64,000 nt of DNA from JAJFKX01 sp965230265. Lineage in GTDB: Bacteria; Pseudomonadota; Gammaproteobacteria; Xanthomonadales; Wenzhouxiangellaceae. The position numbers were made by a program, and so were the translations under genes. The DNA is taken from positions 1,922,001 to 1,986,000 of the forward strand of contig OZ245999.1 of assembly GCA_965230265.1 (NCBI GenBank). The letters run 5' to 3'. Below are positions 45,005-54,753 of this stretch, one piece after another (the stretch's first letter is position 1; the number at the start of each line of letters is the position of its first letter). The notes below the pieces were generated by a model. That model was not told the origin of the DNA, searched no databases, and saw only the letters and a list, made by a program, of their open reading frames with translations.

Positions 45005-46576
45005 TTATTGCGGCGACCAACCACCGCCCCCCGGTGTTTCAATGGTCAACACATCACCTGCTGAAACCTGTTGAGTCACTTTGCCGCCCATGGGTTTGCC
45101 ATTCAGACGATTGCAACCGGATTCACCGTCCGCATCAACACCAATACCCCAGGCTGGATGACTGCGTCGCTCACTAATAACCGAAGCAGTAGCATCGCTC
45201 AAAAACTGATATTCACGGACAATACCGTCACCACCGCTGTACTCTCCTTTTCCACCAGAACCATAACGCACGGCATAACGGCAAATTCGCAAAGGGTATT
45301 CACTTTCCAGAACTTCAACCGGCGTATTTAAGGTATTGGTCATATGGCTATGTACGGCGCTGCGCCCATTGTGTTGGGAACTGGCACCGCAGCCACCGGC
45401 AAGGGTTTCGTAATAGCTCCAATGTTGCCGGGTTCCAGCAGTTTGCCATTCACCACCCATGGCCAGATTATTCATCGTACCCTGACTGGCAGCCGGAATT
45501 TTATCTGGCAGTGCCTGCTGCAGTGCACCACATAGGACATCCACAATGCGCATGCTGGTTTCTACGTTGCCCGCCGCCACTGCGGCCGGTCCGGTCGCAT
45601 TAACCAGGCACCCTTTCGGAGCAGTTAATTGCAATGCTCGTAACACCCCTGCACAGGTGGGTGTGTAATCCGGCAGCAAACAACGGATAACGTAATACAC
45701 GCCAGCGGCAGTGACACTCAATGGACAATTGATATTTCCAGGAACCTGCGGGTCTGTGCCGGAAAAATCTGCACTGAGCGCATCACCGGCAATACTTACC
45801 TTGACAGCAATTCGCACAGTTTGGTGCTCAAACCCATCATCGTCCATCACATCACTGAACCGATATTCCCCATCAGGCATGTCATTGATCATCACTCGGG
45901 TCAAGCGCTCGGCATACCCATTCAAAGCGTCCAAACGCTGTATAAACACCGGAAGGGTGTCTGCATGGATCAATGCAGACAAAGAACTGCAACCACTGCG
46001 GCAGGCACTAAGCTGCGCCTGCAAGTCGGCACGCACACGAGATTGATCACCAACTGCCTGCATCAAAGGTTGCAACACATCGGGTTGGAATTTGCCGGCA
46101 CGGTATAGCATTTGTGGTGAAATCAGTACACCTTCCTGCTCCAGCTGATCACTGACCGGCATTGAACCGGGTGCTGCACTGCCGATATCGGCATAATGTG
46201 CACGACTGGCGGCAAACCCGAGCAATCTATCCTGCTCTACCAGCGCAGCTATTACCGTCACATCTGGCAAATGTGTGCCACCGGAGAAAGGGTCATTGAG
46301 AATCATCACATCGCCCTGTTGCCATACCCTGCTTTCTGCCAAGCCCTGCATGGCGTAGGCCATACTGCCCAGGTGTACCGGAATATGCGTCGCCTGAGCA
46401 ATCAAATCGCCATTGGCGGCAAACAATGCACAGGAATAGTCCAGCCGGTCGCGGATATTGGGTGACAATGCAGAGCGCGCCAGAACAGCACCCATTTCCT
46501 CACAGATAGCGCTGACACGGCTGGCGAACAGACCCAGTGCAATGGCATCGGTTTGGGTATTGTCAGTGCTCGCCAT
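45005..46576 (-). CDS. Hydantoinase B/oxoprolinase family protein
   Basis: This 523-residue protein is full-length for the HyuB family. It begins around FASRVSAICEEMGAVLARSALSPNIRDRLDYSCALF and shows AQATHIPVHLGSM, ILNDPFSGGTHLPDVTV, and a Gly-rich C-terminus (RSHPAWGIGVDADGES, ETPGGGGW). HyuB works with HyuA in ATP-dependent ring opening of hydantoins or 5-oxoproline and in acetone carboxylase-like enzymes. No hyuA lies on either side, which is unusual. It is convergent with the Rieske gene, 24 nt apart, and divergent from sodB. Confidence 0.92.
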   Translation of the reverse strand: MASTDNTQTDAIALGLFASRVSAICEEMGAVLARSALSPNIRDRLDYSCALFAANGDLIAQATHIPVHLGSMAYAMQGLAESRVWQQGDVMILNDPFSGGTHLPDVTVIAALVEQDRLLGFAASRAHYADIGSAAPGSMPVSDQLEQEGVLISPQMLYRAGKFQPDVLQPLMQAVGDQSRVRADLQAQLSACRSGCSSLSALIHADTLPVFIQRLDALNGYAERLTRVMINDMPDGEYRFSDVMDDDGFEHQTVRIAVKVSIAGDALSADFSGTDPQVPGNINCPLSVTAAGVYYVIRCLLPDYTPTCAGVLRALQLTAPKGCLVNATGPAAVAAGNVETSMRIVDVLCGALQQALPDKIPAASQGTMNNLAMGGEWQTAGTRQHWSYYETLAGGCGASSQHNGRSAVHSHMTNTLNTPVEVLESEYPLRICRYAVRYGSGGKGEYSGGDGIVREYQFLSDATASVISERRSHPAWGIGVDADGESGCNRLNGKPMGGKVTQQVSAGDVLTIETPGGGGWSPQ

Positions 46577-46667
46577 AGGTAACTCGTGTATTGAAAAGAG
46601 TGAATTGCAGACGCATTACTTGTACCTGACTGGTATTTATCCGACACACTAAATCAAGGAGACATTG

Positions 46668-47249
46668 ATGTCTATTGAACTACCCGAATTGCCCTATTCA
46701 AACGATGCTCTGGAACCCCATATTTCTGCGCAAACGCTGGAATATCATTACGGCAAACATCATCAGGGCTATGTCAATAAACTCAATAAAGCACTGCCCG
46801 GCAGTGAGCACGAAGGGCAGGATCTGGAAACCATTGTCAAAACCTCCAGCGGCGGCATGTTCAACAATGCGGCACAAATCTGGAATCACAGTTTTTACTG
46901 GAACTGCTTAAGTCCCAACGGTGGCGGTGAGCCTTCCGGCGCACTGGCCGATGCCATTGATCAAGCGTTTGGCTCATTCGACGAATTTAAGGAAAAATTC
47001 AATGCCGTGGCCGGCGGTACTTTCGGCTCAGGCTGGGGCTGGTTGGTGAAAAACCCGAACGGTTCACTGGCGCTTGTTAGCACCAGCAATGCCGATACAC
47101 CATTAACCGGCAATGCCAAACCATTGTTGAGCTGCGATGTCTGGGAGCATGCCTATTACATCGATTATCGCAATGCCCGGCCTAAATATCTGGATGCATT
47201 CTGGCACCTGGTTAACTGGGATTTTGTTGCCGAGCAATTTGCTGATTAA
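46668..47249 (+). CDS. sodB: Superoxide dismutase [Fe]
   Basis: This 193-residue protein dismutates superoxide. Metal ligands are His27, His74, Asp157 and His161, at FeSOD positions, with AQIWNHSFYW and DVWEHAYYIDY. The sequence around GWGWLVKNPNGSL is iron-type. AGGAGA lies 8 nt before ATG 46668; the TTG three bases earlier is unlikely to be the start. Confidence 0.96.
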   Translation: MSIELPELPYSNDALEPHISAQTLEYHYGKHHQGYVNKLNKALPGSEHEGQDLETIVKTSSGGMFNNAAQIWNHSFYWNCLSPNGGGEPSGALADAIDQAFGSFDEFKEKFNAVAGGTFGSGWGWLVKNPNGSLALVSTSNADTPLTGNAKPLLSCDVWEHAYYIDYRNARPKYLDAFWHLVNWDFVAEQFAD

Positions 47250-47271
47250 GCAAACCTGCGCAATGGCTAGC

Positions 47272-47295
47272 GTTCCCACGGCTCTGCCGGGGAAC
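47272..47295. repeat. REP-like palindrome after sodB
   Basis: GTTCCC-A-CGGC-TCT-GCCG-GGGAAC forms a nearly perfect hairpin. It resembles, in degenerate form, the widespread extragenic palindrome built on GTTCCCACGC...GCGTGGGAAC. It may also serve as the sodB terminator. A second short hairpin (TACCCA/TGGGTA, 47301-47317) follows. Confidence 0.4.
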
Positions 47296-47385
47296 TCACC
47301 TACCCATCAACTGGGTACAACAGTTTCCGTGCAAACAAGTTATATTGATACTGTCTTCACTTGCCATAATTACTAGCATGCTCCG

Positions 47386-47607
47386 ATGGAAACACCTGAA
47401 CTGAAACAATTGCGTATGGATTCCAACCACTGGAAACTCGGTGTCATCTATTACTGCAAACAAGACCCCAGAGTGATTGTCAGAAACAGACAGATGTTTG
47501 GCTGGACGTGGAATTTTGGCCATTCATGGGCTTTACCGATCATTTTGATGTTAACTGGTTTCATTGTTGGTGGTTATTTCTGGTTCTTTATTCGCACTTA
47601 TCAGTGA
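47386..47607 (+). CDS. DUF5808-like small membrane protein
   Basis: This 73-residue protein has the N-terminal cytosolic segment HWKLGVIYYCKQDPRVIVRNRQMFGWTWNFG, like DUF5808 domains in which a Trp/Gly pattern precedes DPR. One membrane helix (about 48-70) follows. Function unknown. It lies between sodB and the VOC gene, 136 nt after sodB. Confidence 0.7.
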   Translation: METPELKQLRMDSNHWKLGVIYYCKQDPRVIVRNRQMFGWTWNFGHSWALPIILMLTGFIVGGYFWFFIRTYQ

Positions 47608-47656
47608 CCTTTCGTTCCTTAAGCTTATAACCACCTAATGCCGTTATTTATTTTCC

Positions 47657-48037
47657 ATGAACCTTAACCAAGTCACACTGCCGGTCACTGATATCAAACA
47701 GGCTTGTCATTTTTACCAACGCATGGGTTTTACTCAAATCGTTGACTCTGATCACTATGCCCGCTTTGCCTGCCCAGAAGGCACATCAACTTTTTCGCTG
47801 TCTGTGGTCGATAAAACCATAAAAAATCCAAGTGTTATTTATTTTGAGCATGAACAGCTCGACCAGTGGGTTCGCGATTTACAAAATGCCGGTTTTGAGT
47901 TTGAACAATTACCCACAGACATGCCTTACCTATGGCGAGAAGCTATTCTGCATGACCCTTCAGGTAATAAAATCAAACTGTATTGGGCTGGTGAGAATCG
48001 ATTAAACCCGCCCTGGCGAGTCAATATCAATACATAA
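47657..48037 (+). CDS. VOC family (glyoxalase-like) protein
   Basis: This 126-residue single vicinal-oxygen-chelate protein has two beta-alpha-beta-beta-beta units: MNLNQVTLPVTDIKQACHFYQRMGF, then the closing HDPSGNKIKLYWAGE. The usual metal-ligand positions are not clearly all His or Glu. The substrate is unknown; members include glyoxalases, dioxygenases and resistance proteins. Confidence 0.85.
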   Translation: MNLNQVTLPVTDIKQACHFYQRMGFTQIVDSDHYARFACPEGTSTFSLSVVDKTIKNPSVIYFEHEQLDQWVRDLQNAGFEFEQLPTDMPYLWREAILHDPSGNKIKLYWAGENRLNPPWRVNINT

Positions 48038-48053
48038 GCAAAACCAGAACGCA

Positions 48054-48080
48054 CTGGGACTGGTCTTTGACCAGTCCCAG
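48054..48080. terminator. Bidirectional hairpin terminator between VOC and OPT genes
   Basis: A perfect 12-bp stem (CTGGGACTGGTC/GACCAGTCCCAG) has a 3-nt TTT loop, placed between two convergent genes. On the minus strand it is followed by a TTTT-containing tract. Confidence 0.7.
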
Positions 48081-48138
48081 CGGCCTTAATAATTTCCAGC
48101 AACCGGCAAATCAGCCAGTCACTTTATTCATCGTTGGC

Positions 48139-50058
48139 TCATGCCGGCTTTTTAGATGCGGCTTTGTATAGCCACATACACAGCAAACCCATCATGACGA
48201 TACCTGGCCAGGCACCCAATGGGTCATTGCTCATGCTTGACCAACTGCCAATCTGCATAAAGCTTGGGTTATCAGCAAACACAATCGGCAATGCCAGCAA
48301 AATACCGATTAAGGCTTCACCGGTAATCAAACCGGCAGCAATTAATACACCCGCCTGACGACCCGGACCTTCGGGGCCGGTAATACGTTCGGTTAACCAG
48401 GAAATCAAACCGCCCACAAAAATAGCCGTGCTTAAGTAGAGTGGCAGATAGATACCAACAGCAACCGCCAGCACCGGCATGCGGAAACTGCTGCCGCGTT
48501 TGGCCAGAATGGAATCCATAAAAATCACCACAGCGCCGATACCCATACCGATAAACACCATATTCCATGGCAGATCACCGCCAAATACACCACGTGCAAC
48601 CGATGCCATCAATGTCGCCTGTGGCGCCTGTAAGGCATTGGGTTGCTCGGGTGTGGCCGGGCCAAAACCATATGCCACCAGCAATAGGGTCAAAATGGGG
48701 GCCACCACCAGTGCAGCCGACATCACACCCACACCTTGCATCACCTGTTGCTTCCAGGGGGTTGCGCCGAGAATATGACCGGCTTTCAGATCCTGAAGAT
48801 TATCACCGGCAATCGCCGCTGCACAGCAAACCACTGCACCGACCATAATCGCGGCTGCAGGGCCATTGCCAGCACCTTCCCCCAACAGCAGCAACAACAG
48901 GAAAGCCGAAAAGGTAATCGTGGCAATGGTAATGCCAGAAATCGGGTTGTTACTCGACCCCACCAGACCCGCCATATAAGCCGCAACCGATGAGAACAAA
49001 AAGCCGGTAATCACCATCACTGCCGCCAGCGCCAGACTGATACCCAGTTGATCCACCACCTGCCAGTACAACAGGAATATAGGCACCACGAATAAAATGA
49101 TGGCACCCAGTACCATGGGCATCGGCATATCCTTTTCAGTTTCCGCACGAACCTGACCGCTCTTGGCGTTTTTGAATTCACTCAAACCGCTTTTCACCCC
49201 AGATACCAAAGACCGGCGCATGGAGAACAATGCCCAGATACCGCCCAGCAGCATGGCACCGACCCCCATATAACGAATCTGGCGGTTCCAGATATCCAAC
49301 CCAACCGCGGCAACACCCGCACCCTGTTCCTGCAAAGCAATCAGGTTGGGATCTTGGTCAAGAAACATTGCAGAATAAATAGGGATACCCACATACCAGG
49401 CCAGCGCACCGCCTCCAAACACCAGCACCGCAATATTCAGACGAACGATATAACCCACACTCAGTAGTGCAGGCGATAAGTTAGCACCGACATAAATAAG
49501 TCCCTGTCCCACAAACGTGCCGGCCTGGGCCACGCCCTGCCATAACCGCAAACCGGTATCCGCAAACTTGATCAAACCACCGACCAATGCAGCGGTACTT
49601 AATAACTTAATCCCCTGACCACTGTCGCCCACTTTCAACACTTCTGCAGTTGCCGTACCCTCCGGAAAAGCCAAACCCTCTTCGACAATCAATGAGCGTC
49701 GCAACGGAATGGTAAACAACACCCCCAATAAACCACCCAACCCGGCAATCATGGTCACCCAGATATAATCAAAGGTCTCCCAATAACCCAGCAAAATCAG
49801 TGCAGGCAGTGTAAAAATAACACCGGCAGCCACTGACTCACCTGCCGAAGCAGCAGTCTGTACGATATTGTTTTCCAGAATATTGGATTCCTTGAACAAT
49901 CGTAAAATGCCCATGGAAATAACAGCCGCCGGAATCGACGCTGACACCGTCAAACCGGCAAACAGGCCCAAATACGCATTGGCTCCGGCCAGAATCATGG
50001 ACAGCAAAATGCCCAGAATGACCGCTTTGACGGTTAATTGAGGAAGCGATTGTTGCAT
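48139..50058 (-). CDS. OPT family oligopeptide transporter
   Basis: This 639-residue inner-membrane protein has about 15 hydrophobic segments. The opening LTVKAVILGILLSMILAGANAYLGLFAGLTVSASIPAAVISM is typical of bacterial OPT proteins, with EGTATAEVLKVGD and NLQDLKAGHILGATPWKQQ later. OPT members import oligopeptides, and some carry metal chelates. It is divergent from the GH109-like gene across 226 nt. Confidence 0.93.
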   Translation of the reverse strand: MQQSLPQLTVKAVILGILLSMILAGANAYLGLFAGLTVSASIPAAVISMGILRLFKESNILENNIVQTAASAGESVAAGVIFTLPALILLGYWETFDYIWVTMIAGLGGLLGVLFTIPLRRSLIVEEGLAFPEGTATAEVLKVGDSGQGIKLLSTAALVGGLIKFADTGLRLWQGVAQAGTFVGQGLIYVGANLSPALLSVGYIVRLNIAVLVFGGGALAWYVGIPIYSAMFLDQDPNLIALQEQGAGVAAVGLDIWNRQIRYMGVGAMLLGGIWALFSMRRSLVSGVKSGLSEFKNAKSGQVRAETEKDMPMPMVLGAIILFVVPIFLLYWQVVDQLGISLALAAVMVITGFLFSSVAAYMAGLVGSSNNPISGITIATITFSAFLLLLLLGEGAGNGPAAAIMVGAVVCCAAAIAGDNLQDLKAGHILGATPWKQQVMQGVGVMSAALVVAPILTLLLVAYGFGPATPEQPNALQAPQATLMASVARGVFGGDLPWNMVFIGMGIGAVVIFMDSILAKRGSSFRMPVLAVAVGIYLPLYLSTAIFVGGLISWLTERITGPEGPGRQAGVLIAAGLITGEALIGILLALPIVFADNPSFMQIGSWSSMSNDPLGAWPGIVMMGLLCMWLYKAASKKPA

Positions 50059-50284
50059 AAGGGGTTTCCCGATCAGTATGGTTGTTGTTATGTGCTGTAA
50101 TTAGCAGTCAAACATCATACCAGAACAAAACAAGCACTCATTTTGTCCACATTGAAAATCTCATGATTACAGCCCAATAGCCGATTAGTAGAATCAAAGC
50201 AGCTTATTTGCCTTAGCCTATCAATTAGTGATTGCCCATGGTTAAGGTTATCCTTTTACAGCAGCAATTGATGACTCTCAAACA

Positions 50285-51682
50285 ATGAACAGAAAACAAT
50301 TCCTAAAAACTTTGATTGGTGCGTCGGCCTCTATCGCTGCACCATTTTCTGCCTGGGGACGCAATGGCGCTGAAGTCACTCAGCAGGCGCTGGACAGTGT
50401 CGCCACCACAGCAACGGGGAATGCGTTTGGGCTAAAAAGCGATGCCATTGAAAAAGTCCGGATAGGCATGATCGGCATGGGTAACCGCGGCAAAACGCTG
50501 TCGGAAATGCTGGTCTGGTTGATACAGCATAATCGCGCAGAACTGGTCGCTGTATCTGATTTAAAACAGACAAAAGCCGCCGCCATTACCGCCAATATTC
50601 AGCCATGGCAAAAGCAGAAAATTCACGCTTATTGTCAAGATAAAAATGACTGGAAAAACCTGGTAAAACGTGACGATCTGGATCTAATCATCATCGCCAC
50701 TCCATGGGAAGACCACGCGCCGATGGTTATTGAAGCTATGCGAAATGGCAAGCATGCGGCCTGTGAAGTTCCGATTGCTTATACCATTGAAGACTGCTGG
50801 AAAATTGTCAGTACCGCCGAAGCCACCCAAAAGCATTGCATCATGCTGGAAAACTGCTGTTACAACGATGAGGAACTATGGATTCTGAATATGGTTGAAA
50901 ACGGCGTGTTTGGTGATCTGACTCACGCCGAAGGCGCTTACCTTCATGATTTAAGAAAACACCTGCTCAGCGATGACTATTACGAAGGCCAATGGCGGGT
51001 TAAACACCATCTCAGCCGTGATGGTAATTTTTATACCACCCATGGCCTGGGCCCGATCAGCACATACCTAAAAATAGGCCGCGGTGATACCTATTCACAC
51101 TTAACATCCATGAGCTCACGTGAGCTCAACCTCAGCCAAACCGCTGCCAGAATGCACTCGCCCTATACCAATATCCAATGCGGTGATATGAACACCACCA
51201 TGATCAAAACCCAAAAGGGCAAAACCATCATGCTGCAGTTTGATGTACATACCGGCAGCCCGTACTCACGCATCAATAAACTGGTTGGTACCAGAGCGGT
51301 ACATGATGGTTACCCCAGCAGGCTATATATCGATAACCCGGATGAGCTGCTTTTCTGGGGGCACCAATGGCTGCCAGAAGATGCGTATCAGCAATACCGT
51401 GAACGCTATCAGCATCCTCTGATTGCTAAATTGCAAGGGGTCAGTCAGGAATACAAACAAGGACATGGCGGTATGGATTTTGTCATGATTTACCGTTTGA
51501 TTACCTGCTTGAATCTCGGTGTTCCGCTGGATTTAAATGTTTATGACGGCGTCATGTGGAGTGCCATTACGCCTTTGTCTGAACTTTCGGTTATGCAAAA
51601 TAGCCATTCCATCAATATCCCAGATTTTACCGGTGGAACATGGCAACAGAAAAATGACCTAGAGCTGATGCGAACGTTGTAA
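50285..51682 (+). CDS. Gfo/Idh/MocA oxidoreductase, GH109-like
   Basis: This 465-residue protein has an N-terminal export signal of the Tat kind with RK instead of RR (NRKQFLKTLIG, residues 2-12), a Rossmann NAD motif GMIGMGNRGKTL at about residue 62, and the EVPIAYTIEDCWKIV segment of the Gfo/Idh/MocA fold. HGLGPISTYLKIGRGD and the C-terminal GGMDFVMIYRLITCL match GH109 alpha-N-acetylgalactosaminidases, which use NAD in catalysis. The substrate is inferred to be a GalNAc- or hexosamine-containing glycan. Confidence 0.82.
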   Translation: MNRKQFLKTLIGASASIAAPFSAWGRNGAEVTQQALDSVATTATGNAFGLKSDAIEKVRIGMIGMGNRGKTLSEMLVWLIQHNRAELVAVSDLKQTKAAAITANIQPWQKQKIHAYCQDKNDWKNLVKRDDLDLIIIATPWEDHAPMVIEAMRNGKHAACEVPIAYTIEDCWKIVSTAEATQKHCIMLENCCYNDEELWILNMVENGVFGDLTHAEGAYLHDLRKHLLSDDYYEGQWRVKHHLSRDGNFYTTHGLGPISTYLKIGRGDTYSHLTSMSSRELNLSQTAARMHSPYTNIQCGDMNTTMIKTQKGKTIMLQFDVHTGSPYSRINKLVGTRAVHDGYPSRLYIDNPDELLFWGHQWLPEDAYQQYRERYQHPLIAKLQGVSQEYKQGHGGMDFVMIYRLITCLNLGVPLDLNVYDGVMWSAITPLSELSVMQNSHSINIPDFTGGTWQQKNDLELMRTL

Positions 51683-51763
51683 TAATCAGCCCAGATCAAA
51701 GGTGACAAGCAAGTCAAAGCACATTGGATTTAAACCTGACAGAACTTGCAACATCTGTAGCGA

Positions 51764-52888
51764 CTACTCTGCAGAAACAAACTCCATTAATCCCTGCTTT
51801 TCTATCAGCCCGGCCAATTGCTGTACCTGGCGTTTTAGCTCATCTGAGTTTTCCGCTAGCAATGTCGCATGTCCCACTTTACGCCCTTCTCGCGCCTGTT
51901 TGCCATAATCATGCCAGTACAGACCGTTAATCTGATCATGTTTTTCTATCGCCGGAACTTCACCAATCCAGTTAACCATCAAAGACTCACCGTTGGCTTC
52001 AGTGGACCCCAAAGGCAGCCCGCAACAGGCACGCACATGATTTTCAAACTGGCTGCAGACTGCACCATCTATGGTCCAGTGGCCTGAGTTATGAACACGT
52101 GGGGCAATTTCATTGGCCAGTAGCTGGCCGTCTACCACAAACAGCTCCAAAGCCAGTACGCCCACATAGCCAAACTTGCCCATAATTTGCTGCAAATATT
52201 GTTGTGCTGTGTGTTGCAACTGACTGTCCAAATTTGGGATGGGTGCTCGGCTGAAATCCAAAATACCACTATTGTGATGATTTCTGGTTAGTGGATAAAA
52301 ATGCACTTCTCCATCATCATTGCGCACACCGATGATGGAGCACTCCCAGTCGAACGCAATAAACTGTTCCAATATCAGCGCATGTCCTTCAAATCTACGC
52401 CAGGCGTGCTCCAAATCCTCAGGCTGACGCAGTACTTGCTGCCCCTTACCGTCATAACCAAAGCGACGGGTTTTTAACACAGCTGGGTAACCGGTCTGCG
52501 CAATGGCTGCCAGCAGATCAGGCCGTGAGTTGATCTCATAAAACCCGCCAACCGCTATGCCCAACTCTCGGAACAGTGTTTTTTCACTTAAACGATCCTG
52601 TGCAGTTTCTAAAATATCCGCGCCAGGGCATATTCGACAATGTGCCAGCAATGATTTAAAACTATCAGCAGGTACATTCTCAAAATCAAAAGTCAGTACA
52701 TCGCACTGATCAGCCAGCCGTTTGAGCGCTGCCTGATCGTCATACTCCGCCTGAACCAATCGGGTCACTTGCCCGGCACAAGCATCCGCGCTGGGGTCCA
52801 AAACGATGGTCTTTATGTTCAGCTTGTCCGCAGCTTGGGCCATCATTCGCGCCAATTGACCACCACCGATAATGCCTAGTCGAGTCAT
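51764..52888 (-). CDS. purK: 5-(carboxyamino)imidazole ribonucleotide synthase
   Basis: This 374-residue ATP-grasp enzyme carboxylates AIR to N5-CAIR in purine synthesis. It has IGGGQLARMMAQAA at the N-terminus, VLKTRRFGYDGKGQ and ELFVVDGQLLANEIAPRVHNSGHWT. ATG 52888 is chosen over a TTG three bases earlier. It follows purE by 24 nt in the same operon. Confidence 0.96.
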   Translation of the reverse strand: MTRLGIIGGGQLARMMAQAADKLNIKTIVLDPSADACAGQVTRLVQAEYDDQAALKRLADQCDVLTFDFENVPADSFKSLLAHCRICPGADILETAQDRLSEKTLFRELGIAVGGFYEINSRPDLLAAIAQTGYPAVLKTRRFGYDGKGQQVLRQPEDLEHAWRRFEGHALILEQFIAFDWECSIIGVRNDDGEVHFYPLTRNHHNSGILDFSRAPIPNLDSQLQHTAQQYLQQIMGKFGYVGVLALELFVVDGQLLANEIAPRVHNSGHWTIDGAVCSQFENHVRACCGLPLGSTEANGESLMVNWIGEVPAIEKHDQINGLYWHDYGKQAREGRKVGHATLLAENSDELKRQVQQLAGLIEKQGLMEFVSAE

Positions 52889-52912
52889 CAATCAGTCCCG
52901 TTTGCAGCAGGT

Positions 52913-53437
52913 TTATTGGCCAATCCGAGGGTCGGGAACGGACAGCACTTGATCACGCTGCTGTGCCCGGAACGCATCCAGTTTATCAGCCAATTCTGAA
53001 TCGTCAGTGGCCAAAATAGATACCGCCAGCAAACCGGCATTTTTTGCCCCCGAATCACCAATGGCCACCGTTGCCACCGGCACGCCACCAGGCATCTGCA
53101 CAATGGACAGTAATGAATCCATGCCATCCAGCGCCCGGCTTTGCACCGGCACGCCAATCACCGGCAAGCTGGTCAATGCAGCCACCATTCCCGGTAAATG
53201 CGCCGCACCGCCTGCGCCGGCAATAATGGCTTTAAATCCACTTTTACGGGCATTTTCGGCAAATTCCACCATGGTTTTCGGCGTGCGATGCGCAGAAATC
53301 ACGCGCACCTCATGCGTCACACCGAATTGTTCCAAAATATTGGCCGCATGCTGCATGGTGGGCCAGTCTGATTTGGAACCCATTATCACTGCAACCTGTG
53401 CCGCGGTCTGTGGCTGTGTGGTGATGTGATCTGACAT
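52913..53437 (-). CDS. purE: N5-carboxyaminoimidazole ribonucleotide mutase
   Basis: This 174-residue class I PurE moves the carboxyl of N5-CAIR to form CAIR. Diagnostic segments are IMGSKSDWPTM, SAHRTPKTMVEFAENA and AGAGGAAHLPGMVAALT, with GVPVQSRALDGMDSLLSIVQMPGGVPV. The adjacent purK uses the same intermediate, so the pair is functional as a unit. Confidence 0.97.
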   Translation of the reverse strand: MSDHITTQPQTAAQVAVIMGSKSDWPTMQHAANILEQFGVTHEVRVISAHRTPKTMVEFAENARKSGFKAIIAGAGGAAHLPGMVAALTSLPVIGVPVQSRALDGMDSLLSIVQMPGGVPVATVAIGDSGAKNAGLLAVSILATDDSELADKLDAFRAQQRDQVLSVPDPRIGQ

Positions 53438-53561
53438 CGGCTTGCCGTCTTTAATATCCGCTGGAAAACTGCATAATGTAACAGATTCGGCCCGTGGCCG
53501 AACGTGCCTGCCACCAACCAGGCCCTATTGACCCTTGAATCCAAACTGTGACATTAACACC

Positions 53562-53834
53562 ATGACAATCAGCAAAAAACTTTTGGAAATCCTGTGTTGC
53601 CCAATGAGCCATGTTCCCTTGACCATTGTTAGCAAAGCACAATTAAGTTACCTGAATGATCAGATTAACAGCCATGAGGTTGTCACAGTAGACGGTGAAC
53701 CCTTGGTAGAAATATTACAGGCCGCACTGATCACCCAGGACGGCAAAGTCATTTATCCGGTTCGTGATGACATCCCGGTACTGTTGTATGAAGCCGGAAT
53801 CGGCACCACTCAGTTTAAAGATTTCCCGGGTTAA
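53562..53834 (+). CDS. Trm112/YcaR-family small protein
   Basis: This 90-residue protein has the family pattern LLEILCCPMSHVPL at the N-terminus and DGKVIYPVRDDIPVLL at the C-terminus. The zinc-binding Cys pair of Trm112 is not complete: one CC remains and the second pair is missing, with an insert in the middle. The function is unknown; relatives stabilise methyltransferases. nadC follows after 3 nt. Confidence 0.8.
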   Translation: MTISKKLLEILCCPMSHVPLTIVSKAQLSYLNDQINSHEVVTVDGEPLVEILQAALITQDGKVIYPVRDDIPVLLYEAGIGTTQFKDFPG

Positions 53835-53837
53835 TTC

Positions 53838-54695
53838 ATGTCTGACAGTCCTACTCTGCCAAAGCTGGAAGGTATTCAACAACAAGTTCGAAACGCTTTG
53901 ACTGAAGACATTGGCAACGGTGATGTCAGTGCACAATTGATCCCGGCAGACAAAATCTTCAGCACCCGGATTATCTGCCGTGAACATGCCGTGTTATGTG
54001 GCACAGCCTGGGTCAATGAAGTCTTCCAACAGCTAGACAGCAGTGTTGTTATCGATTGGCTGGCTCAGGACGGTGAGCGGCTAAGCCCCGATCAGATCAT
54101 CTGTCAGTTTCAAGGCTCTGCCCGCTCAATTCTTACCGGTGAGCGTACTGCTCTGAATTTTCTACAATTGCTTTCCGGCACCGCCACCCTGGCACGGCGC
54201 TATGCGGATGCGGTGGAAGGCATCAATGTGCGCCTGCTGGATACCCGAAAAACCGTACCTGGGCTGCGTCAGGCACAAAAATATGCGGTGCGATGTGGCG
54301 GTTGTGATAATCACCGGATCGGATTATTTGATGCGGTGATGCTGAAGGAAAACCATATTGCAGCCGGAGACAGTATCACCAGCCAGGTGCAAATAGCACG
54401 TGAGCGGTTTCCCGGTATACCCATTATCGTTGAGGTGGAAACTCTGCAGCAACTTGATGAAGCTGCCAATACCAAAGCGGACCGTGCATTGCTGGATAAC
54501 TTTGATCTGGCCAGGTTAAGACAAGCGGTTGACCGATATTCCGACATGATTCGATTAGAAGCGTCTGGAGGCATTACTCTGGCAACGGTGCGGCAAGTTG
54601 CCAAAACCGGCGTACACGACATTTCTATTGGGGAGATATGCAAGCGCGTTGATGCTGTTGATTTCAGTATGCGCTATCATACTATTGATAATTAA
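53838..54695 (+). CDS. nadC: Quinolinate phosphoribosyltransferase
   Basis: This 285-residue enzyme makes nicotinate mononucleotide from quinolinate and PRPP in NAD synthesis. Key segments are LDTRKTVPGLRQAQKYAVRCGGCDNHR, DAVMLKENH, VEVETLQQ and ASGGITLATVRQVAKTGVHDISIG. It sits 3 nt after the Trm112-like gene on the same strand. Confidence 0.96.
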   Translation: MSDSPTLPKLEGIQQQVRNALTEDIGNGDVSAQLIPADKIFSTRIICREHAVLCGTAWVNEVFQQLDSSVVIDWLAQDGERLSPDQIICQFQGSARSILTGERTALNFLQLLSGTATLARRYADAVEGINVRLLDTRKTVPGLRQAQKYAVRCGGCDNHRIGLFDAVMLKENHIAAGDSITSQVQIARERFPGIPIIVEVETLQQLDEAANTKADRALLDNFDLARLRQAVDRYSDMIRLEASGGITLATVRQVAKTGVHDISIGEICKRVDAVDFSMRYHTIDN

Positions 54696-54753
54696 AGCTT
54701 TATTATAAAACCAACACTGCTCCGCATACGTATGGGGCCATGGAGTCAACACC

